Origin: Stenotrophomonas pavanii
GTDB lineage: Bacteria; Pseudomonadota; Gammaproteobacteria; Xanthomonadales; Xanthomonadaceae
Assembly: GCF_900101175.1 (NCBI RefSeq)
Contig: NZ_FNFQ01000002.1
Span: forward strand, 306,203-370,202
Length of the DNA: 64,000 bases
Direction: 5' to 3'
Part shown: one piece after another, positions 43,352 through 51,666 of the stretch
How the letters are laid out: each line of letters opens with the position of its first letter
Position numbering within the stretch: the stretch's first letter is position 1
Translations under genes and position numbers: made by a program
Notes under the pieces: model-generated
What the model was told of the DNA's origin: nothing
Seen by the model: only the letters and a program-made list of their open reading frames with translations
The model's database searches: none

Positions 43352-44874
43352 GCGGCCACCTGGCAGGTCTGCTGGTACAACGCCAGGTAGGCGCGCCCTG
43401 CCGCATCCCAGCCCCCTGGCCGCAGCATGGCCGCGCGGCGCATGGCCTGCAGCAGCCCCGGCAGGCGGAAGGTGCGCATCGCCCGTTCCACGCAGCGGCG
43501 CAGGCCATCGGCATTGGCGCCATGGAACAGGAAACCGGTCACGCCGTCCTCCACGGTATCCACCAGTCCGCCGGTCGCGTGTGCGATGGGCAGGCAGCCG
43601 AAACGCTGCGCGTACATCTGGCTCAGTCCGCAGGGTTCGAAGCGCGAAGGCATCAGCAGGAAATCGGCGCCGGCAAACATCTGGCGGGCCAGCGCTTCCT
43701 CGAACCCGATGAAGGCGCCCACCCGCCCCGGGTAGCGCCGGGCCAGCGCCTGCACCTGCGCTTCCACCTGCGGCTCGCCACCGCCGATGATGACCAGCTG
43801 GCCGCCGGCCGCCACGATCTGTGGCGCCACGTCGCAGGTGATGTCCAGGCCCTTCTGGTGCACCAGCCGCGAGACCACCGCGAACAGCGGCCCGGTCGAC
43901 GGCGCCAGCCCGAACGCCTTGCGCACCGCATGGGCGTTGGTGGCGCGCCCGGTCCACTCGCCAATGCCGAAGTGGGCCTTGAGATGGATGTCGCGGCGCG
44001 GGTCCCAGCTGGCGTCGATGCCGTTGACGATGCCACTCAGGTGCCCGCCGGCTGCGCGACGCGCCAACAGGTCATGCAGCCCGCAGCCGTCATCCGGGGC
44101 GGTGATCTGCTGCGCGTAGCGCAGGCTGACCGTGTTCAGCCGCGTGGCATTGGTGATGCCGCCCTGCAGGAACGACATCTGCCCGTGGAAGTGCAGTTCA
44201 TCCAGGTGTTCGGCCGGCACGCCCAGTACCGGCGCAAGCGCGTAGGGGAATAGCCCCTGGTAAGCCAGGTTGTGGATCGTCAGCAGGGTCGGCACGGCCG
44301 TCCGGTCCCAACGCACGTAGGCGGCCGCCATGGCCACCGGCCAGTCATTCAGGTGCAGCAGCTGCGGCGACCAGTCCAGCCCGGCACGCCCGGCCGCAAT
44401 CTCCGCCGCCGCATGCGAAAGCGTGGCGAATCGAACCGCGTTGTCCTTCCACTCCTGCCCCTGCCCGTCCACGTAGGGCGAACCCTCACGCTCGTACAGC
44501 TCCGGCGACAGCAGGACGTAGATCGGAAGGCCGTCGGCCTGCACCGCCATGCCGATCGTGCACGCCGGCAGGCCGGCCCGCGCGCTGACCTGCCCCACCC
44601 GCTGCAGCTGCGGCAGGCGCTGCAGTACCTCCGGGTAGCCGGGCAGCAGCACGCGCGAATCACAGGCACCGCGCACCGCACGCGGCAGGGCCGCAGCGAC
44701 GTCGCCCAGGCCACCGGCCTTGACGAAGTCCGCCATCTCGGTGGCAACGAACAACACGCGCTGCACCAGTTCCGGCAGATCCAACGGTTGCGAGTGGCCG
44801 CGGCGGGTGCCGATCGGCACGGGCGTGACGGGAGAGATCGCAACGGGTGAAGCGGACTGGGCGGCGCGGGCCAT
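43348..44874 (-). CDS. glgA: Glycogen synthase GlgA
   Basis: 508 residues from the ATG at 44874; a longer reading to 45012 adds 46 residues unlike GlgA and is not preferred, though no strong Shine-Dalgarno decides it. The GT5 features are [25 protein letters not shown] (ADP-glucose KxGGL site), [11 protein letters not shown], and the C-terminal E-x7-E region [18 protein letters not shown]. It heads the operon. glgC, which supplies ADP-glucose, is not in the window. Confidence 0.93.
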   Translation of the reverse strand: MARAAQSASPVAISPVTPVPIGTRRGHSQPLDLPELVQRVLFVATEMADFVKAGGLGDVAAALPRAVRGACDSRVLLPGYPEVLQRLPQLQRVGQVSARAGLPACTIGMAVQADGLPIYVLLSPELYEREGSPYVDGQGQEWKDNAVRFATLSHAAAEIAAGRAGLDWSPQLLHLNDWPVAMAAAYVRWDRTAVPTLLTIHNLAYQGLFPYALAPVLGVPAEHLDELHFHGQMSFLQGGITNATRLNTVSLRYAQQITAPDDGCGLHDLLARRAAGGHLSGIVNGIDASWDPRRDIHLKAHFGIGEWTGRATNAHAVRKAFGLAPSTGPLFAVVSRLVHQKGLDITCDVAPQIVAAGGQLVIIGGGEPQVEAQVQALARRYPGRVGAFIGFEEALARQMFAGADFLLMPSRFEPCGLSQMYAQRFGCLPIAHATGGLVDTVEDGVTGFLFHGANADGLRRCVERAMRTFRLPGLLQAMRRAAMLRPGGWDAAGRAYLALYQQTCQVAA

Positions 44875-45048
44875 GGGGATGATCTCGGATGCTTCAGGCA
44901 GACAGACGCCAGCGGCGCCCGGACGGGCGCTGAGGCTGGGAAGGAAGTCGACGCAGGACGTGGGGGACGCCAGCGAGAGGCTCAACAGGACAATAGCCCT
45001 GCATGCGATCAACCAACCGTGAAGCCATGGCGATTTCTTTGTGACAAG

Positions 45049-45075
45049 GCGTCATGAGCTCAGTACACATGACGC
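45049..45075. promoter_or_regulatory. Small inverted repeat upstream of glgA
   Basis: GCGTCATG - 11 nt - CATGACGC, a perfect 8-bp inverted repeat about 175 bp before the glgA start in the 439-bp gap 44875-45313. It could be an operator or a hairpin. No regulator is identifiable from the sequence. The same gap carries the FNR-type box for the divergent gene. Confidence 0.35.
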
Positions 45076-45220
45076 GCGCCCGCCCGCCGCCCGCGCCTCT
45101 CCTGTAGCGCCGGGCGCACGTTCGGCTGCGGGCAGTCCCGTTGCCGCTCGAGCCGAAATGGGCTCGGCTTTGCAGGGATTCTCCCTGCGACACCCGGTCG
45201 CAGCCCATCGCGCCACGCGC

Positions 45221-45234
45221 TTGACCAATGTCAA
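45221..45234 (+). promoter_or_regulatory. FNR/ANR-type box ahead of the PAS-reductase operon
   Basis: TTGACCAATGTCAA is a perfect palindrome of the TTGAY-N4-RTCAA class. Its centre is at 45227.5. A -10-like TATCTC at 45257-45262 would place the start of transcription near 45269, giving a centre-to-start distance of about 41.5, the class II activator position. The PAS gene starts at 45314. An FNR-type protein is encoded at 49807-50583. Confidence 0.65.
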
Positions 45235-45313
45235 ACCACCGGCCGCCGCGCGGGCGTATCTCTATGCAGGACCCGAACACGCCGGCACTGCCGGCCCCTA
45301 CAAGGATCCTGCA

Positions 45314-45742
45314 ATGAGCTACTCCCCCGACAACGCCCAGCTCCTGAATGCGCTGCAGAACGTCATGGTGATCTCCACCACCGACCTGCAGGGCAACATC
45401 ACCTACGCCAATGACCTGTTCTGCACCCTCACCGGCTTTGCCCGCGAGGAACTGATCGGCCAGCCGCACAGCATCGTGCGCCATCCAGACGTACCCAAGG
45501 CCGTCTACAAGGACATGTGGGACACCATCAAGGCCGGCCGCACCTGGACCGGCATCGTGCCCAACCTGGGCAAGGGCGGCGTGCTCTATGTGGTCGATAC
45601 CACCGTGCAGCCGCTGTTCGACGCCGAGGGCAACATCACCGCCTACATCAGCATCCGTCGCGTGGTGAACGACCTGATGCAGAACTACGACCTGGTCGAG
45701 TTCAGCAAGGAAAAGTTCGACGACTTCTACGAGGCCGCGTGA
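45314..45742 (+). CDS. Stand-alone Aer-like PAS sensor protein
   Basis: 142 residues. The ATG at 45314 has AAGGA seven bases upstream; an in-frame start at 45041 is rejected. It is a single PAS domain: VMVISTTDLQGNITYANDLFCTLTGFAREELIGQPHSIVRHPDVPKAVYKDMWDTIKAGRTWTGIV. The GQPHSIVRHPDVPK stretch is that of the FAD-binding PAS of the aerotaxis receptor Aer. There is no HAMP, kinase, GGDEF or methyl-accepting domain. It is coupled by GTGA overlap to the diflavin reductase, so the two likely work together in redox sensing or electron transfer. Confidence 0.88.
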   Translation: MSYSPDNAQLLNALQNVMVISTTDLQGNITYANDLFCTLTGFAREELIGQPHSIVRHPDVPKAVYKDMWDTIKAGRTWTGIVPNLGKGGVLYVVDTTVQPLFDAEGNITAYISIRRVVNDLMQNYDLVEFSKEKFDDFYEAA

Positions 45743-47268
45743 ACGCCCTGCCGACAAGCATGCCCTTCAGCCGCCTGCTGGTGGGTTACGCGTCCGAGTC
45801 GGGCAATGCTCGCGCCCTGGCCCAGCGCCTGGGCGCGGGCCTGCAGCCGCATGGGCCGCAGGTACTCCCGTTCAACGACATCGACGTAGCCAGTCTCGGC
45901 CACGGCGACGTGCTGCTGGCGATTTCCAGCTCCTTCGGCGATGGCGAACCGCCGGCCAATGGCGAGCGGTTCTTCGAAACCCTGCGCCGGACCCCGACCT
46001 TGAGCGGCCTGCGCTATGCGGTGTTCGGCCTCGGTGACACCGGCTACCCGAGCTTCTGCGGCTTCACCAAGGCGTTGGATGCCGCGCTGAGCGAGCGCCA
46101 GGCGCAGCCGCTGTTGCGCCGCGTGGATGCCGACCTGGGCTACGAGCCGTTTTTCCAGCAATGGCAGCCGGTGCTCGGCCAGGTGCTGGATGGCGACCTC
46201 AGCGCTGGCCAGGACCTGCACCTGCAGGTCACCGCCTATGGCGAAGACAACGCCTTTGCCGCGCGCATCCTCGAACGCCGCCGCTTGAACAGCAGCGACC
46301 CGGCCGCGTGGCACCTGGAGTTGGGCATTGCCGGCAGTGGCATGGCCTATCGCGCGGGCGACACCCTGCACGTGGTGCCGGAGAACGACCCAACCCTGCT
46401 GCACGCAGTGGCCCGCTGGTACGGCGATACCACGGCCGTGGCCGCCCTGCGCGACCGCGAGCTGCGCCTGCTGAGCAAGAGCGTGCTGCGCGAGCTGGCC
46501 CGGCTCGGTGGCAGCGAAACGCTGAAGGGCCTGCTGAAGGTCAGCCAGAAACGCGAGCTGGACGCCTACCTGCACGGCCTGGACCTGCTGGACGTGCTGC
46601 AGGACCACGCCACCCCGGACAGCGTGCCGCTGCCCCGGCTGCGTGAACTGCTGTCACCGCGGCTGCCGCGTGCCTATTCAATCGCCTCGCACCCGTCCGA
46701 CGACCAGCTGAGCCTGTGCGTGCGCGAAGTGCGCTACCCCCTGCGCGGCCGCGAGCGCTTCGGCACTGCCACCGGCAGCCTGCTGCATGGCGGCGACCAT
46801 GCCCGTGTGTACTGCCGCTCCAACCCTGGCTTCCACCTGCCCGATACCGGCGAGGCACCGCTGCTGCTGGTCGGTACCGGCACCGGCATCGCACCGTTGA
46901 TGGGCCTGATGCAGGAGCTGCAGGCCAGTGCCTGCGAGCGCGAAGTGCACCTGGTGTTCGGCGAGAAGCATCGCCAGCACGACTACCTGTACCGCGACCA
47001 GCTGCAGGACTGGCAGGCGCGTGGCGTGCTGGCCGGCCTGCACACCGCGTTCTCGCGCGATGGCGCCGACAAGGTCTATGTGCAGCATGTACTGCAGCAG
47101 CGTGCCAGCGAGGTGCGTGATGTGCTGGCCCGCGGCGGGCATGTTTACCTGTGCGGCAACAAGCGCCACCTGGAAGGCGCGGTACGCGAGGCCATCGATG
47201 CCGTCGCCGGTGCAGGCCAATGGGACGCGCTGCGGGGCGAAGGCCGCACGCACTGCGAGTTGTATTGA
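45739..47268 (+). CDS. Diflavin (FMN/FAD/NADPH) reductase, CysJ/CPR type
   Basis: 509 residues from a GTG overlapping the PAS gene stop (GTGA). The flavodoxin domain has YASESGNARALAQRL and SSFGDGEPPANGERF. The FAD domain has PRAYSIASHP and GTATGSLL. The NADPH domain has GTGTGIAPLMGLMQE, VFGEKHRQHDYLYRDQL and VYLCGNKRHLEGAV. A C-terminal Tyr (HCELY) probably stacks on the flavin. No sulfite reductase hemoprotein is adjacent, so CysJ itself is not claimed. Its electron acceptor is unknown; the PAS protein is the obvious partner candidate. Confidence 0.88.
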   Translation: MNALPTSMPFSRLLVGYASESGNARALAQRLGAGLQPHGPQVLPFNDIDVASLGHGDVLLAISSSFGDGEPPANGERFFETLRRTPTLSGLRYAVFGLGDTGYPSFCGFTKALDAALSERQAQPLLRRVDADLGYEPFFQQWQPVLGQVLDGDLSAGQDLHLQVTAYGEDNAFAARILERRRLNSSDPAAWHLELGIAGSGMAYRAGDTLHVVPENDPTLLHAVARWYGDTTAVAALRDRELRLLSKSVLRELARLGGSETLKGLLKVSQKRELDAYLHGLDLLDVLQDHATPDSVPLPRLRELLSPRLPRAYSIASHPSDDQLSLCVREVRYPLRGRERFGTATGSLLHGGDHARVYCRSNPGFHLPDTGEAPLLLVGTGTGIAPLMGLMQELQASACEREVHLVFGEKHRQHDYLYRDQLQDWQARGVLAGLHTAFSRDGADKVYVQHVLQQRASEVRDVLARGGHVYLCGNKRHLEGAVREAIDAVAGAGQWDALRGEGRTHCELY

Positions 47269-47300
47269 CCCGTGCACTGGACCGCACGGACCTTGAACCG

Positions 47301-47657
47301 GTAGAGCCGGCCGCTGGCCGGCTGCCCAGCATGCCTTGGTTGCCGGCCAGCGGCCGGCACTACCAGAATATGTAGCCAATCATCGCCTGCGCATCACGGT
47401 AGAGCCGGCCGCTGGCCGGCTGCTCAGGATTCGGTGGATGCCGGCCAGCGGCCGGCACTACCAGAATATGTAGCCAATCATCGCCTGTGCATCATGGTAG
47501 AGCCGGCCGCTGGCCGGCTGCTCAGAATTCCGTGGTTGCCGGCCAGCGGCCGGCACTACCAGAATATGTAGCCAATCATCGCCTGTGCATTACGGTAGAG
47601 CCGGCCGCTGGCCGGCTGCTCCGCATGCCACGGTTGCCGGCCAGCGGCCGGCACTAC
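47301..47657. repeat. Four-fold array of SMAG dimers, 98-bp period
   Basis: Four 63-bp inverted SMAG dimers start at 47301, 47399, 47497 and 47595. Each is GTAGAGCCGGCCGCTGGCC... followed by its partner ending GGCCGGCACTAC. They are separated by near-identical 35-bp spacers (CAGAATATGTAGCCAATC...). The array fills the convergent gap 47269-47698 between the reductase and modC, which holds no gene. Confidence 0.93.
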
Positions 47658-47698
47658 CATCAGATGTGACCCACCATCGCCGGTGCGTCCATCACGGG

Positions 47699-48367
47699 TC
47701 AACCGCCGACGATGCGGCCGTCCACCATGCGCGCCACCTGCTGGCCAAACATCGCCACGTCCTGCGGATCGTGGCTGATCAACAGCAGCGGAATACCGGT
47801 CTTGTCCAGCACCGTCTCCAGTTCCTGGCGCAGGTGCTGGCGCAGGTCGTGGTCCAGCGCGGAGAACGGCTCGTCCAGCAGCAGCGCCCGTGGCTGCGTC
47901 ACCAAAGCCCGCGCCAAGGCCGTGCGCTGGCGCTGCCCGCCGGATATCTGCGACGGCAGCAGATCCCCCACCGTGTCGATGCGGAATGCGTGCAGCCACT
48001 GCTCCACAGCGTCGAAGCGCTGGCCCACGCGCGGATTCAACCAGCCCTTCTCCAGCCCGAACGCCACGTTCTGGCGCACGCTCAGGTGCGGGAACAGCGC
48101 ATAGTCCTGGAACACATACCCCAGCCGACGGTGCTGCGGCGGCACGTCCACGCCAGTGGCCGCATCGAACACGGCCTGGCCTTGCAGGCGCACATGCCCC
48201 TGCCCTGGCCGCAGCAACCCGGCCACCGCCTTCAGGGTCAGGCTCTTGCCCGCGCCCGACGGCCCGGCCAGCACCAGCTGCCGTTGCGTGCACTGCAGCG
48301 CGACGTCCAGCACGAATGCCTGGCCTGCAGCCTGCAGGCGGCGCTGCACGCGCAGGTCAAGCCACAT
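47699..48367 (-). CDS. modC: Molybdate ABC transporter ATPase ModC, short form
   Basis: 222 residues, overlapping modB by 11 bp. It has Walker A GPSGAGKSLTLKAVAG, a Q-loop FQDYALFPHLSV, the signature ISGGQRQRTALARAL, Walker B RALLLDEPFSALD and the switch His in LLISHDPQDV. It stops at the end of the ATPase core; the roughly 120-residue C-terminal MOP/TOBE molybdate-binding domain of E. coli-type ModC is absent. Its place after modA and modB makes the molybdate role likely. Confidence 0.88.
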   Translation of the reverse strand: MWLDLRVQRRLQAAGQAFVLDVALQCTQRQLVLAGPSGAGKSLTLKAVAGLLRPGQGHVRLQGQAVFDAATGVDVPPQHRRLGYVFQDYALFPHLSVRQNVAFGLEKGWLNPRVGQRFDAVEQWLHAFRIDTVGDLLPSQISGGQRQRTALARALVTQPRALLLDEPFSALDHDLRQHLRQELETVLDKTGIPLLLISHDPQDVAMFGQQVARMVDGRIVGG

Positions 48368-49040
48368 CGCGCAGCTCCCGGCGAGGCCCGCCCACCAGCC
48401 GCGCGGCCAGCAACAGGATCACGATGCACACCGCCGAGGTCAGGATCACCAGCGCATTAGCCTTGCCATCCTGCCCGGCCTGCACCGCCTCGTAGATGGC
48501 GATCGACAGCGTCTGCGTCCGGCCGGGAATGCTGCCGGCCACCATCAGCGTCGCGCCGAATTCGCCCATCGCGCGTGCGAAGGCCAGCAGCAGGCCGGCA
48601 AGAATGCCGCGCCACGCCAGCGGCAGCGTGACACGGAAGAACACCGCGGCTTCGGACACGCCAAGCGTGCGCGCGGCCTGCTCCAGCTGCCCGTCCACAT
48701 TTTCGAACGCGGCGCGTGCCGGCTTGAACACCAACGGGAACGAGGCCACCGCCGCCGCGATCACCGCGGCCTGCCAGGTGAACACCAGGTTGATGCCGAA
48801 CCACGATTGCAGCCACGCGCCGATCGGGCCGTTGCGGCCGATCAGCACCAGCAGGTAGTACCCCAGCACCGTCGGCGGCAGCACCATCGGCAAGGTCAGC
48901 ACCGAATCCAGCAGTTCACGGCCGGGAAAACGCCGACGCGCCAACAGCGCACCCAGCGCCACGCCCAGCACCAGATTGATCGCGGTGGCCCAGCCGGCCA
49001 CCTTCAGCGACAACCCCAGCGCGGTCCAGTCCAGATCCAT
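48357..49040 (-). CDS. modB: Molybdate ABC transporter permease ModB
   Basis: 227 residues starting 3 bp after the modA stop codon. It has about five membrane segments, with LTLPMVLPPTVLGYYLLVL and the EAA loop EQAARTLGVSEAAVFFRVTLPLAWRGILAGLLLAFARAMGEFGATLMVAGSIPGRTQTL, typical of ModB. Confidence 0.94.
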   Translation of the reverse strand: MDLDWTALGLSLKVAGWATAINLVLGVALGALLARRRFPGRELLDSVLTLPMVLPPTVLGYYLLVLIGRNGPIGAWLQSWFGINLVFTWQAAVIAAAVASFPLVFKPARAAFENVDGQLEQAARTLGVSEAAVFFRVTLPLAWRGILAGLLLAFARAMGEFGATLMVAGSIPGRTQTLSIAIYEAVQAGQDGKANALVILTSAVCIVILLLAARLVGGPRRELRDVA

Positions 49041-49043
49041 GCC

Positions 49044-49787
49044 TCAGGGGGTGCCGAACCCGTGCCTGGCCAGGATCGCCTGGCCCTGCGGCGACTGCAC
49101 GAAGGCAGCGAAGCGCCTGGCCTCTGCCGGCTGCGTACTGGCGCTGGTCACCGCCAGCGGATAGGCGATGCGCCCGGACACCGGCACCACGAACGCGCGG
49201 CGCACACGGTCAGGCATTGCCTGCGCGTCGGTGGCATAGACGAAGCCCGCATCCACTTCACCGCGCGCCACGTAATCCAGCGACTGGCGCACGTTCTGGG
49301 TGGTGATGGCCTTGCCCCGCACTGACGGCCACAGCCCTGCCGCGTCCAGCGCGCCCTTGGCATAGCGGCCCACCGGCACGCTGTCCGGGTTGCCCAGTGC
49401 GATGCGCTGCACGCCGGCGCCGGCCAGATCCTTCAGTCTGCGCGGCGGCGCCTTGGCCTGCGGAGGCACCACCACCCACAGCGTATTCACCGCGAACACC
49501 GCGCGGGTGCCGGCCGCCAGCAGGTTCTGCTGCTGGGCCTGGTCCATCGTGGTCTCGTCGGCCGACGCAAACACATCCACCGGTGCACCGCGGCTGATCT
49601 GCTGCAGCAACACGCCAGAGGCGGCGAAGTTGAAATCGACTTTGGTCCCCGGGTGCGTCTTCTCATAGACCGCGCCGAGTTCGCGGAAGCTCTCGGTCAG
49701 GCTCGAAGCCGCCGACACCGTCAGATCGGCCGCCCAGGCCGGCACAGAGGCCAGCAACCCCAGCCACAACACTCCCGCTCGCTTCAT
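49044..49787 (-). CDS. modA: Molybdate-binding periplasmic protein ModA
   Basis: 247 residues from the ATG at 49787, with AGGGGG upstream. A signal peptide (MKRAGVLWLGLLASVPAWAA) is followed by DLTVSAASSLTESFRELG (oxyanion-binding Ser), NFAASGVLLQQI, GAPVDVFASAD and AVTSASTQPAEARRFAAF. It captures molybdate for ModBC. It begins 19 bp after the FNR-type gene and may be cotranscribed with it. Confidence 0.94.
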   Translation of the reverse strand: MKRAGVLWLGLLASVPAWAADLTVSAASSLTESFRELGAVYEKTHPGTKVDFNFAASGVLLQQISRGAPVDVFASADETTMDQAQQQNLLAAGTRAVFAVNTLWVVVPPQAKAPPRRLKDLAGAGVQRIALGNPDSVPVGRYAKGALDAAGLWPSVRGKAITTQNVRQSLDYVARGEVDAGFVYATDAQAMPDRVRRAFVVPVSGRIAYPLAVTSASTQPAEARRFAAFVQSPQGQAILARHGFGTP

Positions 49788-49806
49788 GCCCAGTCCCCCT
49801 GCCTGA

Positions 49807-50583
49807 TCAGTCCAGTCCGGATTCCCGCACCGCGGCCAGCGCCGCCAGCCGATCCGGGTCCAGCAACAGCATCTCACGTTGGTTCACCGCAATCACGCCG
49901 TCGTCGCTCAAGCGGCGCAGTACCCGGCTCACCGTCTCCGGCGCCATCCGCAGGTAGTTGGCGATCTCGGTGCGGGCCATGCTCAGGTTGAAACGGGTGG
50001 CCGAGAATCCGCGCCGGGCGTAGCGCTGTGAAAGATCCAGCAGGAACGCCGCCATGCGCTCCTCGGTGCGATGGTTGGCCGCCAGCGTGGCGACCTTGCC
50101 GATCTCGGCGCTGAGCAGGCTGAACAGCCGCGCCTGAAGCCCCGGCATGCGCGTGGCCAGCAGGCTCAATCGCGGAAACGAGATCCGGCACAGGTAGACG
50201 GTGTCCAGCGCCACGGCATTGCACGGGAAGCGCGCGCCGTGGATGGCATTGAGCCCGATCACCTCGCCCGGCAGGCTGAAACCCAGCACCTGCTCGTTGC
50301 CCTGGCTGTCATCGACGAACGTCTTGACCATGCCCGCGCGGACCGCCGCAATCGAATCGAACGGATCGCCGGCACGGAACAGGTAGTCACCGGCCTGGAA
50401 CGGACCCACGTGATCGACCAGCACATGCAGTTCACCCAACGCGGCCTTGTCGTAGCCCTGCGACATGCAGGCATCGGAAAAGGCGCAGGTACTGCAGAAG
50501 TGCAGCGCGTCTCCGTCATCGGCGGCTGCCGGGTTCGGCGTGACTGGCCGGGAAAATGCAGCAGAGGGCGGCGTATGGGGCAT
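49807..50583 (-). CDS. FNR/ANR-type oxygen-sensing transcription factor
   Basis: 258 residues. The N-terminal cysteine cluster HFCSTCAFSDAC (C-x2-C-x5-C) plus a later Cys in ARFPCNAV match the four [4Fe-4S] ligands of FNR. A cNMP-type beta-roll (VGPFQAGDYLFRAGDPFDSIAAVRAGMVKTF) is followed by a C-terminal HTH (NLSMARTEIANYLRMAPETVSRVLRRLSDDGVI) with E-x2-SR in the recognition helix, as in FNR. It should activate anaerobic genes, possibly including the TTGAC-N4-GTCAA promoter at 45221. Confidence 0.92.
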   Translation of the reverse strand: MPHTPPSAAFSRPVTPNPAAADDGDALHFCSTCAFSDACMSQGYDKAALGELHVLVDHVGPFQAGDYLFRAGDPFDSIAAVRAGMVKTFVDDSQGNEQVLGFSLPGEVIGLNAIHGARFPCNAVALDTVYLCRISFPRLSLLATRMPGLQARLFSLLSAEIGKVATLAANHRTEERMAAFLLDLSQRYARRGFSATRFNLSMARTEIANYLRMAPETVSRVLRRLSDDGVIAVNQREMLLLDPDRLAALAAVRESGLD

Positions 50584-50651
50584 TGCAGCAACGCAGGCAC
50601 GAAGGCCCTCATCATACGACAGCGCGCCATCCGGCCCTGCGCAACCTGCGC

Positions 50652-51017
50652 CTACTCTGGCGCGGGTTCGGAACGCCGCTGCGGGCCACGCTGGCGCACG
50701 CTGTCGCGCACGTCCACATCGAACTGCAGCTGCAACATGCTGTCGTCATCCAAGGCGATACCGAAGCCCAGGCCATCGCGGCAGGGCAGCCTCTCCGCTA
50801 GTGCTTGAACCGCTTCGCGTGGCAGCACCAACCGGCAGAATGTCCCGCCATCGAGCAACACCGCCTGATCGCCGGCATGCAGCGACAGCGCCACGCCCCA
50901 GCCACCGCTGCCACCAAAGCGGGTCAGGTTCTCGACCGACTCGCCTGCCAGCAATCGTGCCAGTTCTTCCTCATCCACGCGCAGGCGCATCGATTGCTGT
51001 TGCAGCTGGACCTTCAT
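50652..51017 (-). CDS. DUF7009-like small protein coupled to mobA
   Basis: 121 residues from the ATG at 51017, which overlaps the mobA stop (ATGA); this rules out a longer start. The sequence MKVQLQQQSMRLRVDEEELARLLAGESVENLTRFGGSG resembles the MKIRI-x-x-NSIRFRL opening of DUF7009 proteins, recognised by pattern only. Its place in a Moco operon suggests a link to molybdoenzyme assembly. The function is unknown. Confidence 0.72.
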   Translation of the reverse strand: MKVQLQQQSMRLRVDEEELARLLAGESVENLTRFGGSGGWGVALSLHAGDQAVLLDGGTFCRLVLPREAVQALAERLPCRDGLGFGIALDDDSMLQLQFDVDVRDSVRQRGPQRRSEPAPE

Positions 51018-51562
51018 GCTGTGATGGACTCCCACTCTGATGGCGTATTGCAGTTGAGCAGCAACGCCCGATCCTCGGGTGCCAATGGCAGCCGGGTCAC
51101 GCCCAGGCGTTCCTGCAGGGCGCGCAGTGAACGACGCGCCGTCGGATCCTCAATCAGCTCCTGCAGCACGCGGCGGCAATGATCATCGATCTGCAACCGC
51201 ATCGGCAACGGCTCGTCGTCGAATACCGTGCAGGCACGCCCTTGATCGGCCTGCAGCCGTTGCAACAGCGCGGGCGTCACCCGCGGCGTATCGACCGGCA
51301 CCACCCAGGCGGGGCCATCGGGCATCTGCATCGCCACACTGTAGAGGCCGCCCAGCGGGCCGCAGCGTGCGACCCGGTCCGGAATTCCGCCAAACACGGG
51401 ATAGTCACCGCTCACCCACACCCGCCCGGCGCCCGCCTGCAACAACAGCCCCCGCATGTGTTCCAGCACTGTGCGGCCGTGCCAGGGCAGCAGCGCCTTG
51501 TCGCGGCCCATCCGGCTCGACAGGCCTCCGGCCAGCACGATGCCGTTGATGGTTCCATTCAT
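51014..51562 (-). CDS. mobA: Molybdenum cofactor guanylyltransferase MobA
   Basis: 182 residues. The nucleotide-binding signature GIVLAGGLSSRMGRDKALLPW is near the N-terminus, and CGPLGGLYSV and VVPVDTPRVTPALL correspond to the GTP/Mg site. It adds GMP to Mo-MPT to make the bis-MGD cofactor of nitrate-reductase-type enzymes. An SMAG hairpin ends 1 bp before the start codon, and no Shine-Dalgarno is visible. Confidence 0.92.
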   Translation of the reverse strand: MNGTINGIVLAGGLSSRMGRDKALLPWHGRTVLEHMRGLLLQAGAGRVWVSGDYPVFGGIPDRVARCGPLGGLYSVAMQMPDGPAWVVPVDTPRVTPALLQRLQADQGRACTVFDDEPLPMRLQIDDHCRRVLQELIEDPTARRSLRALQERLGVTRLPLAPEDRALLLNCNTPSEWESITA

Positions 51563-51563
51563 G

Positions 51564-51638
51564 GTAGAGCCACGCCATGCGTGGCTGCGCCGGCCGGATT
51601 CATCGGGAAAGCCTCATCCACGCATGGCGTGGATCTAC
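51564..51638. repeat. SMAG dimer between moaE and mobA
   Basis: GTAGAGCCACGCCATGCGTGGC at the left and CATCCACGCATGGCGTGGATCTAC at the right face each other. The element fills most of the 104-bp moaE-mobA gap and reaches to 1 bp from the mobA ATG. Confidence 0.85.
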
Positions 51639-51666
51639 TGGACCCGACGCCCCCCGAAGGGCCCGG

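Noticed and set aside
43352..43957. Extended N-terminus for GlgB
   Set aside because: It lies wholly inside glgA in another frame and is low-complexity; the ATGA overlap start gives the normal GlgB N-terminus.
45041..45313. Longer N-terminus for the PAS protein
   Set aside because: It would run through the FNR box and promoter, and lacks any PAS-like sequence or ribosome-binding site.
47301..47657. Possible CRISPR array because of regular repeats
   Set aside because: The 98-bp period consists of REP dimers with near-identical spacers; there are no unique spacers and no cas genes.
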